From contig JAILOK010000121.1 in assembly GCA_024690825.1 (NCBI GenBank), forward strand, positions 1 through 34,542: a stretch of 34,542 bases of DNA, written 5' to 3'. The position numbers were made by a program, and so were the translations under genes. Positions within the stretch are counted from its first letter, which is position 1, and every line of letters begins with the position of its first letter. The notes under the pieces were generated by a model, which worked only from the letters and a program-made list of their open reading frames with translations, had not been told where the DNA came from and searched no databases. The stretch is from Lachnospiraceae bacterium. Its GTDB lineage: Bacteria > Bacillota > Clostridia > Lachnospirales > Lachnospiraceae. Shown here one piece after another: positions 26,309 to 34,466 of this stretch.

Positions 26309-26475
26309 AATCTTCGGGGTGTTGTGAGATTCAAAACCGGTGGTAAAGCCCACGAGCCGGAAACTTATCAGTAAACAGTTTCCCGGCATGAACTGGTGTG
26401 ATTCCAGTGCCGACAGTTCGGATCTGTTACGGGATCGGTCCGTGAACAGTTCTTAAAGTCTGGATGAGAGAAGAT
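26309..26475 (+). ncRNA. FMN riboswitch (RFN element)
   Basis: The conserved RFN blocks appear in order: TCTTCGGGGTGTTGTGAGATTC, ACCGGTGGTAAAGCCCACGA, GCATGAACTGGTGTGATTCC, GTGCCGACAGT and finally GTCTGGATGAGAGAAGA. FMN binding should stop expression of the downstream riboflavin transporter. A terminator hairpin follows 28 bases later, so control is probably by transcription termination. Confidence 0.95.
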
Positions 26476-26502
26476 TATTAAATTATAAGTTCATTTATTA
26501 TG

Positions 26503-26527
26503 CCCCGGAGTAGTGTCCGGGGTTTTG
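26503..26527 (+). terminator. Riboswitch-controlled terminator
   Basis: CCCCGGA and TCCGGGG form a seven-pair stem with loop GTAGTG, followed by TTTTGT. It lies between the aptamer and ribU and overlaps a GTG (26513) that could be mistaken for the gene start. Confidence 0.85.
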
Positions 26528-26572
26528 TATCGAAAAAAGGATTTCCTGTATGTATTGAAAAAGGAGGTCTTT

Positions 26573-27211
26573 ATGAGCAATGTAAAAAATGAGGCTGCGG
26601 CTGTAAATGTGAGCCGTGAAAAAAAAGGTGTTTCATCGAGAGTCAGAAAACTGACAGGCTGCGCTATGCTTTCGGCTGCGGCCTATGTATTGATGTTTCT
26701 GGAATTTCCGATCCCTCTTATGCCGCCCTTTATAAAAATGGATTTTTCCGAACTCCCGGCTCTGATAGCTTCTTTTGCGTACGGTCCGGCAGCCGGGGTG
26801 CTTGTATGTCTTGTTAAAAATCTGATCCATCTGGTGAATACGCAGACCGGAGGAGTGGGAGAACTGTCGAATTTCATACTTGGAGCAGTGTTTGTTTTTA
26901 CTGCGGGTATGGTATACAAATTCAAACATGATAAAAAAGGGGCGGTCATCGGTTCTCTTGCGGGAGCGCTTGTGATGGGTGCGGTATCGCTCTTTACCAA
27001 CTATTATGTAGTGTATCCGATATATACCAATTTCATGCCGATGGAGGCGATAATCGGAGCATATCAGCTGATCTACGGCGGTGTAAAGGACCTGTGGGGA
27101 TGTCTTATCATTTTCAATCTTCCTTTTACTGTCTGCAAGGGACTGTGCAGTGTGATCATAACCCTTGTCGTATACAAGAAACTGTCACCGATACTGAAAG
27201 GCAGTCATTGA
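26573..27211 (+). CDS. ribU: Riboflavin ECF transporter substrate-binding subunit
   Basis: The protein is 212 residues from ATG 26573, preceded by AAAGGAGG. After a ~30-residue polar N-terminus come about six membrane segments of the RibU type: MLSAAAYVLMFLEFPIPLMP, FIKMDFSELPALIASFAYGP, GELSNFILGAVFVF and FTNYYVVYPIYTNFM. It binds riboflavin and needs the shared ECF module (EcfA, EcfA' and EcfT), which is encoded elsewhere. The FMN riboswitch and its terminator directly upstream confirm the substrate. The next gene has its own promoter, starting inside the end of ribU. Confidence 0.95.
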   Translation: MSNVKNEAAAVNVSREKKGVSSRVRKLTGCAMLSAAAYVLMFLEFPIPLMPPFIKMDFSELPALIASFAYGPAAGVLVCLVKNLIHLVNTQTGGVGELSNFILGAVFVFTAGMVYKFKHDKKGAVIGSLAGALVMGAVSLFTNYYVVYPIYTNFMPMEAIIGAYQLIYGGVKDLWGCLIIFNLPFTVCKGLCSVIITLVVYKKLSPILKGSH

Positions 27212-27236
27212 GAGAAAGCCCGTTTTAGTGTATAAT
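27208..27236 (+). promoter_or_regulatory. Promoter of the tsaE cluster, giving a leaderless start
   Basis: TTGAGA (27208-27213) and consensus TATAAT (27231-27236) are 17 bases apart. The ATG at 27244 is seven bases after the -10 box, so transcription should start at or next to the start codon. Confidence 0.8.
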
Positions 27237-27243
27237 CTTTTCC

Positions 27244-27681
27244 ATGAAAAAAACATTTGAGTCCATGACCGAGAAAACCACATATGATTATGCATCAGCA
27301 ATGGGTGCAAAAGCGAAGCCCGGAGATGTCATAGCGCTGACCGGAGAACTGGGTGCGGGAAAGACTGTTTTTGCAAAAGGATTTGCAAAAGGTCTTGGAG
27401 TGAGCGAGGTTGTCAGTTCTCCGACATTTACGCTTGTACAGATATATGATGACGGAAGGCTTCCGCTGTATCATTTCGATGTTTACAGAATAGGCGATGA
27501 ATCGGAGATGGAAGAAACAGGATTTGAGGATTATATCCACGGGGAAGGAGTCACTTTAGTTGAGTGGGCGGACAGGATACAAACCCTGATGCCGGCGGAT
27601 ACGATTTGGATCCGGATGTACAAGGATCCCGAGGTGGATGATGATTACCGGAGGATTGTGATTGAAGATACTGTCGATTGA
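27244..27681 (+). CDS. tsaE: tRNA t6A synthesis ATPase TsaE
   Basis: The protein is 145 residues. TsaE is the small ATPase that works with TsaB and TsaD to put threonylcarbamoyl on A37 of ANN-reading tRNAs. Walker A is GELGAGKT (Lys40), followed by [19 protein letters not shown] and LVEWADRI, all typical. ATG 27244 has no Shine-Dalgarno site and sits seven bases after a strong -10 box, so the mRNA looks leaderless. It heads a cluster with tsaB (20-base overlap), rimI, rnz and tsaD. Confidence 0.95.
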   Translation: MKKTFESMTEKTTYDYASAMGAKAKPGDVIALTGELGAGKTVFAKGFAKGLGVSEVVSSPTFTLVQIYDDGRLPLYHFDVYRIGDESEMEETGFEDYIHGEGVTLVEWADRIQTLMPADTIWIRMYKDPEVDDDYRRIVIEDTVD

Positions 27682-28372
27682 TTCATCGGGGCTTACCGCG
27701 TCCTGTGCCATCACGGAGGATGACGCTGTACTTGCGGAGTATACCGTCTCATATAAAAAGACACATTCCGAAACGCTGATGCCGATGATAGAGACGATCT
27801 GCAGTATGACAGATACGGATATTGCCGGGATAGATGCCTTGGCAGTGGCAAATGGCCCCGGATCCTTTACGGGACTCAGGATCGGATCGGCGACAGCAAA
27901 GGGTATTGCGGGAGCTGCAGGTAAACCTGTTATCCCTGTTCCGACAGTAGATGCCCTGGCTATGAATCTGTGGGGATGTGAAGATCTGGTGGTTCCCCTG
28001 ATGGATGCCAGGCGTAATGAGACCTACAGCGGGATATATACTTTTGAGGATGGGAGACTGAAGATAATCCGAAGCCAGAATGCCGGACCTGTAGACGATG
28101 TGATAGATGAGCTGAATGATCTTGGCAGAAAGGCCGTCTTTCTTGGTGACGGAGTACCGGTCTTCAGAGAACGGATAGAAGAAAAACTGAAGGTGAGTCA
28201 CTGTTATGCACCGTCTTCCCACAACAGACAGAGGAGTGCCTGCGTAGGTGTGCTGGCGGCACAGTACTACAGGGAAGGCAGAGAGATAAGCGCAGCCCTT
28301 CAGAGTCCTGAATACCTGAGAATGTCGCAGGCGGAACGGGAAAGAATGGAAAAGGATAATGATCGTTTATGA
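27662..28372 (+). CDS. tsaB: tRNA t6A synthesis protein TsaB
   Basis: The protein is 236 residues, an ASKHA-fold partner that dimerises with TsaD. The start is TTG at 27662 ([10 protein letters not shown]), eight bases after GGAGG and inside the end of tsaE; no ATG gives the conserved N-terminus. [20 protein letters not shown] is the family hallmark, and [15 protein letters not shown] follows. It ends inside rimI (14-base overlap), which suggests translational coupling along tsaE-tsaB-rimI. Confidence 0.94.
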   Translation: MKILSIDSSGLTASCAITEDDAVLAEYTVSYKKTHSETLMPMIETICSMTDTDIAGIDALAVANGPGSFTGLRIGSATAKGIAGAAGKPVIPVPTVDALAMNLWGCEDLVVPLMDARRNETYSGIYTFEDGRLKIIRSQNAGPVDDVIDELNDLGRKAVFLGDGVPVFRERIEEKLKVSHCYAPSSHNRQRSACVGVLAAQYYREGREISAALQSPEYLRMSQAERERMEKDNDRL

Positions 28373-28799
28373 CAGGCTTAAAACCGAATACTGCCGGACA
28401 TTGAGTCTGCTTGAAAAGGAGATATTCGGTGATGATGCCTGGAGTGAGGACGATTTTAAGGAAACCATCTGCTGTGATTATGCATATTATCTCGTGGCAA
28501 AGGACGGGGATAAGGTGGTTGGATGTGCCGGACTTCGTAATACATGCGGAGATGCGGACATAACCAATGTTTTTGTGAGAAAAGAATTCAGACGGCGCGG
28601 TATAGCGGAAGAAATGCTTAAGAAGCTCATGACAGATTCCGGGGAAATAGGGGCTGAAAACTTTACGCTTGAAGTCAGGGCATCGAATACTGCGGCTATC
28701 AGTCTTTATGAAAAACTGGGATTTGTTTTAGAGGGCACAAGACCGGATTTTTATGATCATCCAAAGGAAGATGCCCTTATATACTGGATCAGAAGTTAA
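28359..28799 (+). CDS. rimI: Ribosomal protein S18-alanine N-acetyltransferase RimI-like
   Basis: The protein is 146 residues with a GNAT fold. The acetyl-CoA loop is [19 protein letters not shown], and the C-terminal motif [19 protein letters not shown] is typical of RimI. The enzyme acetylates protein N-termini, in E. coli that of S18; in Firmicutes the target can be broader. Its place between tsaB and the later tsaD is a common arrangement in Firmicutes. ATG 28359 lies inside the end of tsaB. Confidence 0.92.
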   Translation: MIVYDRLKTEYCRTLSLLEKEIFGDDAWSEDDFKETICCDYAYYLVAKDGDKVVGCAGLRNTCGDADITNVFVRKEFRRRGIAEEMLKKLMTDSGEIGAENFTLEVRASNTAAISLYEKLGFVLEGTRPDFYDHPKEDALIYWIRS

Positions 28800-28809
28800 A
28801 GAGGAAAGT

Positions 28810-29724
28810 ATGCTGGATGTTTGTTTGCTGGGTTGCGGGGGCATGATGCCTCTGCCGTACAGATACCTGACTTCCCTGATGCTGAGATTTAACGGGAGCA
28901 GTCTGCTGATCGACTGCGGGGAAGCTACTCAGATCGCCATGAAGAAAAAAGGATGGAGCCCCAATCCGATAGATGCGATCCTTTTTACACATTATCATGC
29001 AGATCATATAAGCGGACTGCCGGGAATGCTGCTTACGCTTGGAAACGCGGAAAGAACCGATCCGGTGCTTTTAATAGGACCAAAAGGGCTTGAAAGGGTT
29101 GTAAGATCGCTGCTTGTTATAGCTCCGGAGCTGCCCTTTGAACTTAAGATCCATGAGATAGAGGGAAATGAAGAAGATATCTGTATAAACGGTTATAATA
29201 TCAGGGCTTTCAAGGTGAACCATAATGTGTTATGTTACGGTTATACCATAAGCATCAAAAGAGCCGGAAGATTTAACGATAAGAAAGCGAAAGAACTTGA
29301 TATCCCGATCAGGATGTGGAACAGACTCCAAAAGGGAGAGGAGTGCGTGACCGAGGACGGAAGACATTTCACGCCTGACATGGTGATGGGAAAAGAAAGA
29401 AGGGGTATCAAGGTTACATATACTACGGATACGCGTCCCGTGAAATCAATCAGGGATAATGCTGCAGGGTCCGATCTTTTTATCTGTGAGGGAATGTACG
29501 GCGAAGATGATAAATTTGAGAAAGCAAAGGAAAACAAGCACATGATGTTTTCCGAAGCGGCCAGGCTTGCGAAAGAAGCGGATGTAAAGGAACTCTGGCT
29601 GACTCATTATTCTCCCTCGCTTATGGATCCGAGAATTTATATGGATGATATAAAGAAAATCTTTCCGGCGGCAAAATGCGGAAAAGACGGAAAAACGGTG
29701 GTTTTGGATTATGAAGAAGAGTAG
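28810..29724 (+). CDS. rnz: Ribonuclease Z
   Basis: The protein is 304 residues, a metallo-beta-lactamase-fold nuclease that removes 3' trailers from tRNA precursors. The zinc motif is His61-x-His63-x-Asp65-His66 in FTHYHADHISGLPGM; GEATQIAMKKKG and LTHYSPSL are further family marks. ATG 28810 follows GAGGAAAG; an earlier in-frame ATG lies inside rimI and adds unrelated residues. The function suits this genome, since neither tRNA in the window encodes CCA and such precursors are cut by RNase Z. It overlaps the next gene by 14 bases. Confidence 0.94.
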   Translation: MLDVCLLGCGGMMPLPYRYLTSLMLRFNGSSLLIDCGEATQIAMKKKGWSPNPIDAILFTHYHADHISGLPGMLLTLGNAERTDPVLLIGPKGLERVVRSLLVIAPELPFELKIHEIEGNEEDICINGYNIRAFKVNHNVLCYGYTISIKRAGRFNDKKAKELDIPIRMWNRLQKGEECVTEDGRHFTPDMVMGKERRGIKVTYTTDTRPVKSIRDNAAGSDLFICEGMYGEDDKFEKAKENKHMMFSEAARLAKEADVKELWLTHYSPSLMDPRIYMDDIKKIFPAAKCGKDGKTVVLDYEEE

Positions 29725-30271
29725 GACGAGAAATACTATACTGAGCGTTGCCGCCATATGCGCGGCAATAGTGGTAGTGTATTTTGCGATCGCCAATATT
29801 CCCAAAACAGAAGAAACTGTGGTCATGACCGAAACGGCAAAGGAACTTGCCCAGAATTTTGACACCTCCTATCCTGCAACACCCAGAGAGGTCATGAAAC
29901 ATTATGCCCAGATCACAAAATGCTTCTACATGGAGGATACAACAGAGGAGCAGATTGAAGAACTCGCAAAGATGATGAGAAAGCTTTTTGATGATGAACT
30001 CCTTGCCACCCAGACGGATGAGGAATACCTTAAGAGTCTGAAGGCTGAAATATTACAGTATCGCGAAGCATCAAAAATCGTTTCCAGTTTTTCCGTATCG
30101 TCAAGTACCGATGTCAGATACAGCGATAACGAATACGGAAGTCTGGCCACCATGATGCTGACATTGAACATGAGGGAAAACGGCAGGATCAATCAGGTTA
30201 AGGAGGAATTCCTTCTCAGACAGGACGGTGACGGGCACTGGAAGATTCTCGGATGGCAGTTGTCAGATTAA
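29711..30271 (+). CDS. Unknown membrane-anchored protein, possible NTF2-like domain
   Basis: I do not recognise this 186-residue protein with certainty. It starts with a basic stretch and one membrane segment (~9-29, [20 protein letters not shown]), followed by an extracytoplasmic part rich in acidic residues and helix-forming stretches ([20 protein letters not shown]). The C-terminus ends in [13 protein letters not shown], a pattern common in NTF2/SnoaL-like domains. It overlaps rnz by 14 bases and lies four bases before tsaD, so it is translated as part of the t6A cluster. Its role may be in the cell envelope and unrelated to tRNA. Confidence 0.75.
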   Translation: MKKSRTRNTILSVAAICAAIVVVYFAIANIPKTEETVVMTETAKELAQNFDTSYPATPREVMKHYAQITKCFYMEDTTEEQIEELAKMMRKLFDDELLATQTDEEYLKSLKAEILQYREASKIVSSFSVSSSTDVRYSDNEYGSLATMMLTLNMRENGRINQVKEEFLLRQDGDGHWKILGWQLSD

Positions 30272-30275
30272 AGAT

Positions 30276-31307
30276 ATGGGCGATGTACTGATACTCGGAA
30301 TAGAAAGTTCATGCGATGAAACGGCGGCTGCGATCGTAAAAAACGGCAGGGAAGTTCTGTCCAATGTCATTTTTTCCCAGGTGCCCACACATACGATTTA
30401 CGGCGGAGTTGTGCCGGAGATCGCATCAAGGCAGCATATAGAGAAGATCAATCCTGTTGTGGATGAAGCGGTAAAACAGGCTGGGGTGTCAGATACGGAT
30501 CTGACTGCAGTAGGAGTTACATACGGTCCGGGACTGGTAGGACCTCTTCTTGTCGGCGTATCATTTGCGAAAGGATATTCTTTTGCAAAAAAGCTCCCTT
30601 TAGTCGGCGTTAATCATATAGAGGGGCATATCTGCTCAAATCTCATAGAATATAAAAATCTGAATCCCCCCTTTCTGTGCCTGGTCGTTTCAGGCGGACA
30701 TACTCATCTGGTGATAATGGAAGATCATGGCATTTATAAGATCCTTGGAAGGACGATGGATGATGCCGCCGGAGAAAGCTACGATAAGGTAGCGAGGGCT
30801 ATAGGACTCGGATACCCCGGAGGCCCCAAAATAGATGAAGCGGCAAAAAAGGGCGATCCGAAAGCGATAGATTTTCCCAGGGCAAAGATTGCCGGAAATG
30901 AGTATTCGTTTTCTTTCAGCGGACTGAAGAGCGCTGTTTTAAATTATCTGAACAGCTGTACCATGTCCGGAAAAGAGATCAACAGGAATGATGTGGCGGC
31001 ATCCTTTCAGGCGGCAGTTGTAGATGTGCTCGTCGAGAGCGTCAGACTGGCATTAAAAAATACCGGCATAAAAAAGTTTGCTCTTGCCGGTGGAGTTGCA
31101 TCCAATTCCGCACTGAGAACGGCAATGGGGGAGATGTGTAAAAAAACGGGTGTTGATTTTTTTGTTCCGCCGCCGGTCCTGTGCACGGACAATGGAGCCA
31201 TGATTGCATCGGCTGCCTACTTTAAGTTTATCGAGGGCAGGACTGCGGGTCTGGATCTTAATGCTGTTCCAAATCTTAAATTGGGGCAGACAGAGGTGTT
31301 CTCATGA
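30276..31307 (+). CDS. tsaD: tRNA threonylcarbamoyl transferase TsaD
   Basis: The protein is 343 residues and transfers threonylcarbamoyl from TC-AMP to A37 of tRNA. The N-terminus [17 protein letters not shown] is hallmark, the metal ligands are His114 and His118 ([10 protein letters not shown]) and Asp305 (CTDNGAMIA), and SGGHTHLV is conserved. ATG 30276 is chosen because it puts the family motif at residue 5; the upstream in-frame ATG (30228) lies inside the previous gene. The ribosome binding site is weak, so translation probably depends on coupling. It overlaps ispD by four bases (ATGA). Confidence 0.95.
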   Translation: MGDVLILGIESSCDETAAAIVKNGREVLSNVIFSQVPTHTIYGGVVPEIASRQHIEKINPVVDEAVKQAGVSDTDLTAVGVTYGPGLVGPLLVGVSFAKGYSFAKKLPLVGVNHIEGHICSNLIEYKNLNPPFLCLVVSGGHTHLVIMEDHGIYKILGRTMDDAAGESYDKVARAIGLGYPGGPKIDEAAKKGDPKAIDFPRAKIAGNEYSFSFSGLKSAVLNYLNSCTMSGKEINRNDVAASFQAAVVDVLVESVRLALKNTGIKKFALAGGVASNSALRTAMGEMCKKTGVDFFVPPPVLCTDNGAMIASAAYFKFIEGRTAGLDLNAVPNLKLGQTEVFS

Positions 31308-32026
31308 AAAATATTGCGATCGTGCTTGCAGGCGGAAGCGGAAGAAGAATGGGGGGAGATAAACCCAAGCAATACATGATGCTTGGTTCAAAACCGTTGA
31401 TCTGTTATTGTCTGGAAACCATGGAAAGATCATTTATGGATGCGGTCGTTCTTGTCTGCAAAAGCGGGGATGAAGATTTTTGTAAAAGGGAGATCGTGGA
31501 TAACTATGGCTTTAAGAAAATAAAAGCCATAGTTCCCGGCGGCCGCGAAAGGTATGATTCGGTATATAACGGACTTAAGGAAACCGAAGGATATGATCAT
31601 GTTTTCATACATGACGGAGCAAGACCCTTTATATCTGAAAATATTCTTGACAGGTGCCTTCATTATGTCGAAAAATACGGTGCTGCAGCGGCTGCGGTAA
31701 GAGCAAAGGATACGGTAAAGATTGAGAACGGAGACGGGTTTATCGAACAGTCTCCCGACAGGTCTTACGTATGGATGGTACAGACACCGCAGGTCTTTGA
31801 CCGGGATATGATCGCCTCCTGTTACGAAAAACTTAAAAGGGATGAAAGCCGCCTGCTGGATGCGGGTGTTTATATTACAGACGATACTATGGTCGCAAAG
31901 ATGTATGCGGATGTGGATGCAAAGCTGGTAGAGAGCAGTTTTGACAATATAAAAATCACCACGGCCGGGGATATGCCCATTGCTGAAGCGATATTAAATA
32001 AAAGGATCGGGGAAAACGGATGTTAA
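31304..32026 (+). CDS. ispD: 2-C-methyl-D-erythritol 4-phosphate cytidylyltransferase
   Basis: The protein is 240 residues of the IspD family, which makes CDP-methylerythritol in the non-mevalonate isoprenoid pathway. It has the nucleotide-binding N-terminus [45 protein letters not shown] and a C-terminal [12 protein letters not shown]. The related ribitol-5-phosphate or other cytidylyltransferases (TarI-like) share this fold and are the main alternative, which matters because the next gene is a membrane protein that could handle wall polymers. The start ATG overlaps the tsaD stop. Confidence 0.88.
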   Translation: MKNIAIVLAGGSGRRMGGDKPKQYMMLGSKPLICYCLETMERSFMDAVVLVCKSGDEDFCKREIVDNYGFKKIKAIVPGGRERYDSVYNGLKETEGYDHVFIHDGARPFISENILDRCLHYVEKYGAAAAAVRAKDTVKIENGDGFIEQSPDRSYVWMVQTPQVFDRDMIASCYEKLKRDESRLLDAGVYITDDTMVAKMYADVDAKLVESSFDNIKITTAGDMPIAEAILNKRIGENGC

Positions 32027-33798
32027 GTCTTTCCGGCGCTGTGTATTTTGACAGAGATATAGAAGAGACGGTTCCGGTCTTTGTGTATGTGTTTATGCTT
32101 CTTTTGTATGTGGCGGGGATCTGCGGGATAATTGCCCATGCAGTAGAGTTTCTGCTGCTGTATCTTTTGACGGGTACGGTTGTTTTTGTCATCCTTTCTC
32201 TTGGAAAATACAAAAGGTCTTTTTTGGCGATGGCCGGGAAGAAACTTAAGAGTCCCGGAATATGGCTTTTTTTTGGCATGTGCATCGTCATTAGTATCCT
32301 TACACATCATATGCGCGTCACAAACTGGGACGATCTTCATTACTGGGCTATTTTTTCCAAAGATATGTATGTGATAAACGGTGTCCCGACAGGAGGAATG
32401 AACAGCTCTCTTTACAGGGACTATTTCCCGATAGTTCAGTATCTGTATTTTCCGGTATTTAAGATATTCGGAAGATACAGGGAATCTTATATGTTTTCCG
32501 TTAATCATATACTTCTTCTGATCTCCGTGCTTCCCTTTTTCAGAAAATATGAAGATGAAAGCGCAACCCAGTATATCTGTATGGCCGTGACAGGCATCGT
32601 GATGCCTGCGATCGTTTCATTTCAGATGTTTCACTGCCTTGGAGTGGATATAATAATGACCTTTCTTTTTGGCGAGGCACTGGTCTTTACATATGACAAA
32701 AGGAGGGATCTCTTTTATTATATAAGGTTTCTTTCCGTGACATTGTTCCTTACGATGTCGAAGACTACGGGACTTATCTTTGCGGCCATAGCGATCGCGG
32801 TATTTACAGTGGAAAATTTCAGGCCGAAGTTAAGGGGGATATTGCCGGCCTTTCTCATTGCGGTATGCAATCTGGCATTTTATATTTCATGGAAAGTTTT
32901 CTGCAGGATCAGAGGAAATACATCATATCTGTCAAACAATCTTAATTCAAACATAACCGGCGGGACAGGGATATCACTTCCGGACTATACAGGTTCAACA
33001 ATAAAAAACTTTTTAGGTGCACTTGCGGTAAAACATCTTAATGATTCACCCTTCGGGCTTACCGCGCTGGGGATGGCGCTGGTCGGACTGGTTGTCTTTT
33101 TCATATGCTTAAAAATATGTTCCGATAAAAAGAGAAGGATTTTGGAAGCGGCTGTGCTTGCATGCGGAATGGCGGGCTATCTTGCCGTCATGATATATAT
33201 ATATCTTTTTGTTTTCGAAGAGTGGGAGGCGGATTCCCTGTCAAGTTTTGACAGATATATCATAACGTTTTTTGGAGGGATCCTGTATGCGGCGCTGTTC
33301 TTTGCTTTTACGGCAGTAAAAAATAAGGACGCATTGAAGGTCACTGTCACCATCCTGCTTTTGATGACGATCAATTATCCGTACGCGTTAAGGACCATGG
33401 TGCCGTCGGAATTTACAAAGGCCTATGCGGATGCGTATGGAATGGTGGATGACTTTGATGAAGAATTTAAGGGGGTATTCATCCCCGAAATGAACTATGG
33501 AGATGCGATCCTTTTTGTTGACTGCACCGATGACATGCAGCGGACCAAGACTATTCCTTATTGTGCGGTGCCTTATGTTTCCAGAGTGATGTCTTTTTAC
33601 GACAGAGAAACCATTGATGCATCGGATGTGCTTGAAGAGGCCGGGGGAAGCGGCGCAAAATATGTGGTGTTCCTTAAGTCGGACGGAAGGAAAGGGATAA
33701 TAGGAAACGAGGAGGATCTTTTTGAGGGCGGAGGAAGGATAAAAGAAGATGTGTTGTATCTGTATGACAAAGAAAAAGATGTGCTTGTAAAGAGATGA
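32020..33798 (+). CDS. Polytopic membrane protein, possible GT-C glycosyltransferase
   Basis: This 592-residue protein is not assigned to a named family. About eleven membrane segments fill residues 15-460. The first large outer loop contains NWDDLHYWAIFSKDMY, with paired acidic residues where GT-C fold glycosyltransferases place their catalytic acid, followed by YFPIVQYLYFPVF. Residues ~460-592 form a soluble domain, probably extracytoplasmic. ATG 32020 overlaps the ispD stop by seven bases, so the gene belongs to the same transcript. A lipid-linked-sugar transferase is inferred from topology and motif only. Confidence 0.65.
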   Translation: MLSLSGAVYFDRDIEETVPVFVYVFMLLLYVAGICGIIAHAVEFLLLYLLTGTVVFVILSLGKYKRSFLAMAGKKLKSPGIWLFFGMCIVISILTHHMRVTNWDDLHYWAIFSKDMYVINGVPTGGMNSSLYRDYFPIVQYLYFPVFKIFGRYRESYMFSVNHILLLISVLPFFRKYEDESATQYICMAVTGIVMPAIVSFQMFHCLGVDIIMTFLFGEALVFTYDKRRDLFYYIRFLSVTLFLTMSKTTGLIFAAIAIAVFTVENFRPKLRGILPAFLIAVCNLAFYISWKVFCRIRGNTSYLSNNLNSNITGGTGISLPDYTGSTIKNFLGALAVKHLNDSPFGLTALGMALVGLVVFFICLKICSDKKRRILEAAVLACGMAGYLAVMIYIYLFVFEEWEADSLSSFDRYIITFFGGILYAALFFAFTAVKNKDALKVTVTILLLMTINYPYALRTMVPSEFTKAYADAYGMVDDFDEEFKGVFIPEMNYGDAILFVDCTDDMQRTKTIPYCAVPYVSRVMSFYDRETIDASDVLEEAGGSGAKYVVFLKSDGRKGIIGNEEDLFEGGGRIKEDVLYLYDKEKDVLVKR

Positions 33799-33816
33799 TT
33801 TTTGCAGAAAACAGTA

Positions 33817-33846
33817 TTGACAACGAGGTGTCTGTTTTGTTAGAAT
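33817..33846 (+). promoter_or_regulatory. Promoter of the tRNA-Ser region
   Basis: TTGACA (33817-33822) and TAGAAT (33841-33846) are 18 bases apart, with TGT forming an extended -10. The start near 33853 would lie just ahead of a GC-rich hairpin, 57 bases before the first tRNA. Confidence 0.8.
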
Positions 33847-33852
33847 ATCTTT

Positions 33853-33902
33853 TGCGCCGACTTTGGAAGGCGCACTTTTATGCTTAAAAATACAGTATTT
33901 TT
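33853..33902 (+). other. Two hairpins in the tRNA leader
   Basis: TGCGCC/GGCGCA (33853-33874) is followed by CTTTTA and could terminate read-through from the membrane-protein gene or attenuate the tRNA transcript. CTTAAAAATA/TATTTTTGAG around CAG (33883-33905) sits just before the tRNA 5' end and may aid RNase P processing. Both are seen as base pairing only. Confidence 0.45.
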
Positions 33903-33909
33903 GAGCGTT

Positions 33910-33995
33910 GGAGAGGTATCGAAGTGGTCATAACGAGGCGGTCTTGAAAACCGTTTGTCCGCAAGGGCACATGGGTTCGAATCCCATCCTCTCCG
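33910..33995 (+). tRNA. tRNA-Ser(UGA)
   Basis: It is an 86-nt class II tRNA. The acceptor GGAGAGG pairs with CCTCTCC, the discriminator is G, the anticodon loop CTTGAAA gives UGA, a long variable arm (TTGTCCGCAAGGGCA) follows, and the T loop is GGTTCGAATCC. CCA is not encoded. Confidence 0.97.
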
Positions 33996-34000
33996 TGCAT

Positions 34001-34151
34001 GACGGCGGACCACCGCTGAAAAAGCCAGACGAGGTATTTTCGAGTCGGCTTTATCGTGTGCGATAGCCGTCCAAGAAGCGGAACCGAAGGTGAACGCTGA
34101 TTGGAAAACGGCGAACCGCTGGAGCAGGAAACCCTTACGTTGGACGACTAT
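34001..34151 (+). ncRNA. Unassigned, strongly base-paired segment between the tRNA-Ser genes
   Basis: This GC-richer spacer folds into several helices: GCGG-ACCA-CCGC (34005-34016), AAAGCC+GAC pairing with GTC+GGCTTT (34021-34052), and ATAGCCGTCCAA (34063-34074) with TTGGACGACTAT (34140-34151, 11 of 12 pairs), enclosing AGCGG/CCGCT (34077-34081 with 34116-34120). I recognise no known RNA family; it lacks the SRP RNA, RNase P and tmRNA signature sequences. It may be a structured RNA processed from the tRNA transcript, or only a spacer. Confidence 0.4.
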
Positions 34152-34177
34152 ACAATATGTGATGATTTAGTCATTAT

Positions 34178-34267
34178 GGAGAAGTACCCAAGATGGCTGA
34201 AGGGACACCCCTGGAAAGGGTGCAGGTCGTTAATAGCGGCGCGAGGGTTCAAATCCCTCCTTCTCCG
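34178..34267 (+). tRNA. tRNA-Ser(GGA)
   Basis: It is a 90-nt class II tRNA. The acceptor GGAGAAG pairs with CTTCTCC, the discriminator is G, the anticodon arm CACCC-CTGGAAA-GGGTG gives GGA, the variable arm is long, and the T arm is GAGGGTTCAAATCCCTC. CCA is not encoded. Confidence 0.97.
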
Positions 34268-34268
34268 T

Positions 34269-34290
34269 TGGAACAACAGTTCCATTGTAC
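34269..34290 (+). terminator. Weak hairpin after tRNA-Ser(GGA)
   Basis: TGGAAC and GTTCCA pair around AACA, followed by TTGTACCTT. The stem is short and the T tract poor, so read-through into the rrn leader is possible. Confidence 0.4.
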
Positions 34291-34466
34291 CTTGACAAAC
34301 AAACAGCAATGCAACCCTGAAAAGATTCCAAAAATATTTTTTCAGAAAGAGCGAACCTAAACCAAGTAATAACGGAACTTGTTTAATAAGAAATTAAGTT
34401 AGCGTTCTTTATACGGTCAAAGTTCAAACCAAAGAACAAAATCCACTTGTAAAAGTGGTAAACATT
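34291..34466 (+). other. rrn leader region
   Basis: This 176-base AT-rich spacer has TTGACA at 34292-34297 but no -10 at normal spacing. GCGTTCTTTATA (34402-34413) resembles a boxA antitermination site. GTTCTTT (34404-34410) can pair with AAAGAAC (34431-34437), and CCACTT/AAGTGG (34443-34458) forms a small hairpin just before 16S, likely part of rRNA processing. I could not identify a firm rrn promoter. Confidence 0.5.

Noticed and set aside
26309-26475. Cobalamin riboswitch
   Set aside because: The block order and the GGTAAAGCCCACGA and GGATGAGAGAAGA motifs are those of the FMN element, and the gene is a riboflavin transporter.
26513-26572. Upstream GTG start for ribU
   Set aside because: It lies inside the riboswitch terminator hairpin; ATG 26573 has AAAGGAGG.
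34101-34295. 64-codon reading frame across tRNA-Ser(GGA)
   Set aside because: It begins at TTG right after a stop and runs through a complete tRNA gene.
34292-34320. rrn promoter from TTGACA at 34292
   Set aside because: No acceptable -10 hexamer occurs 15-19 bases downstream.
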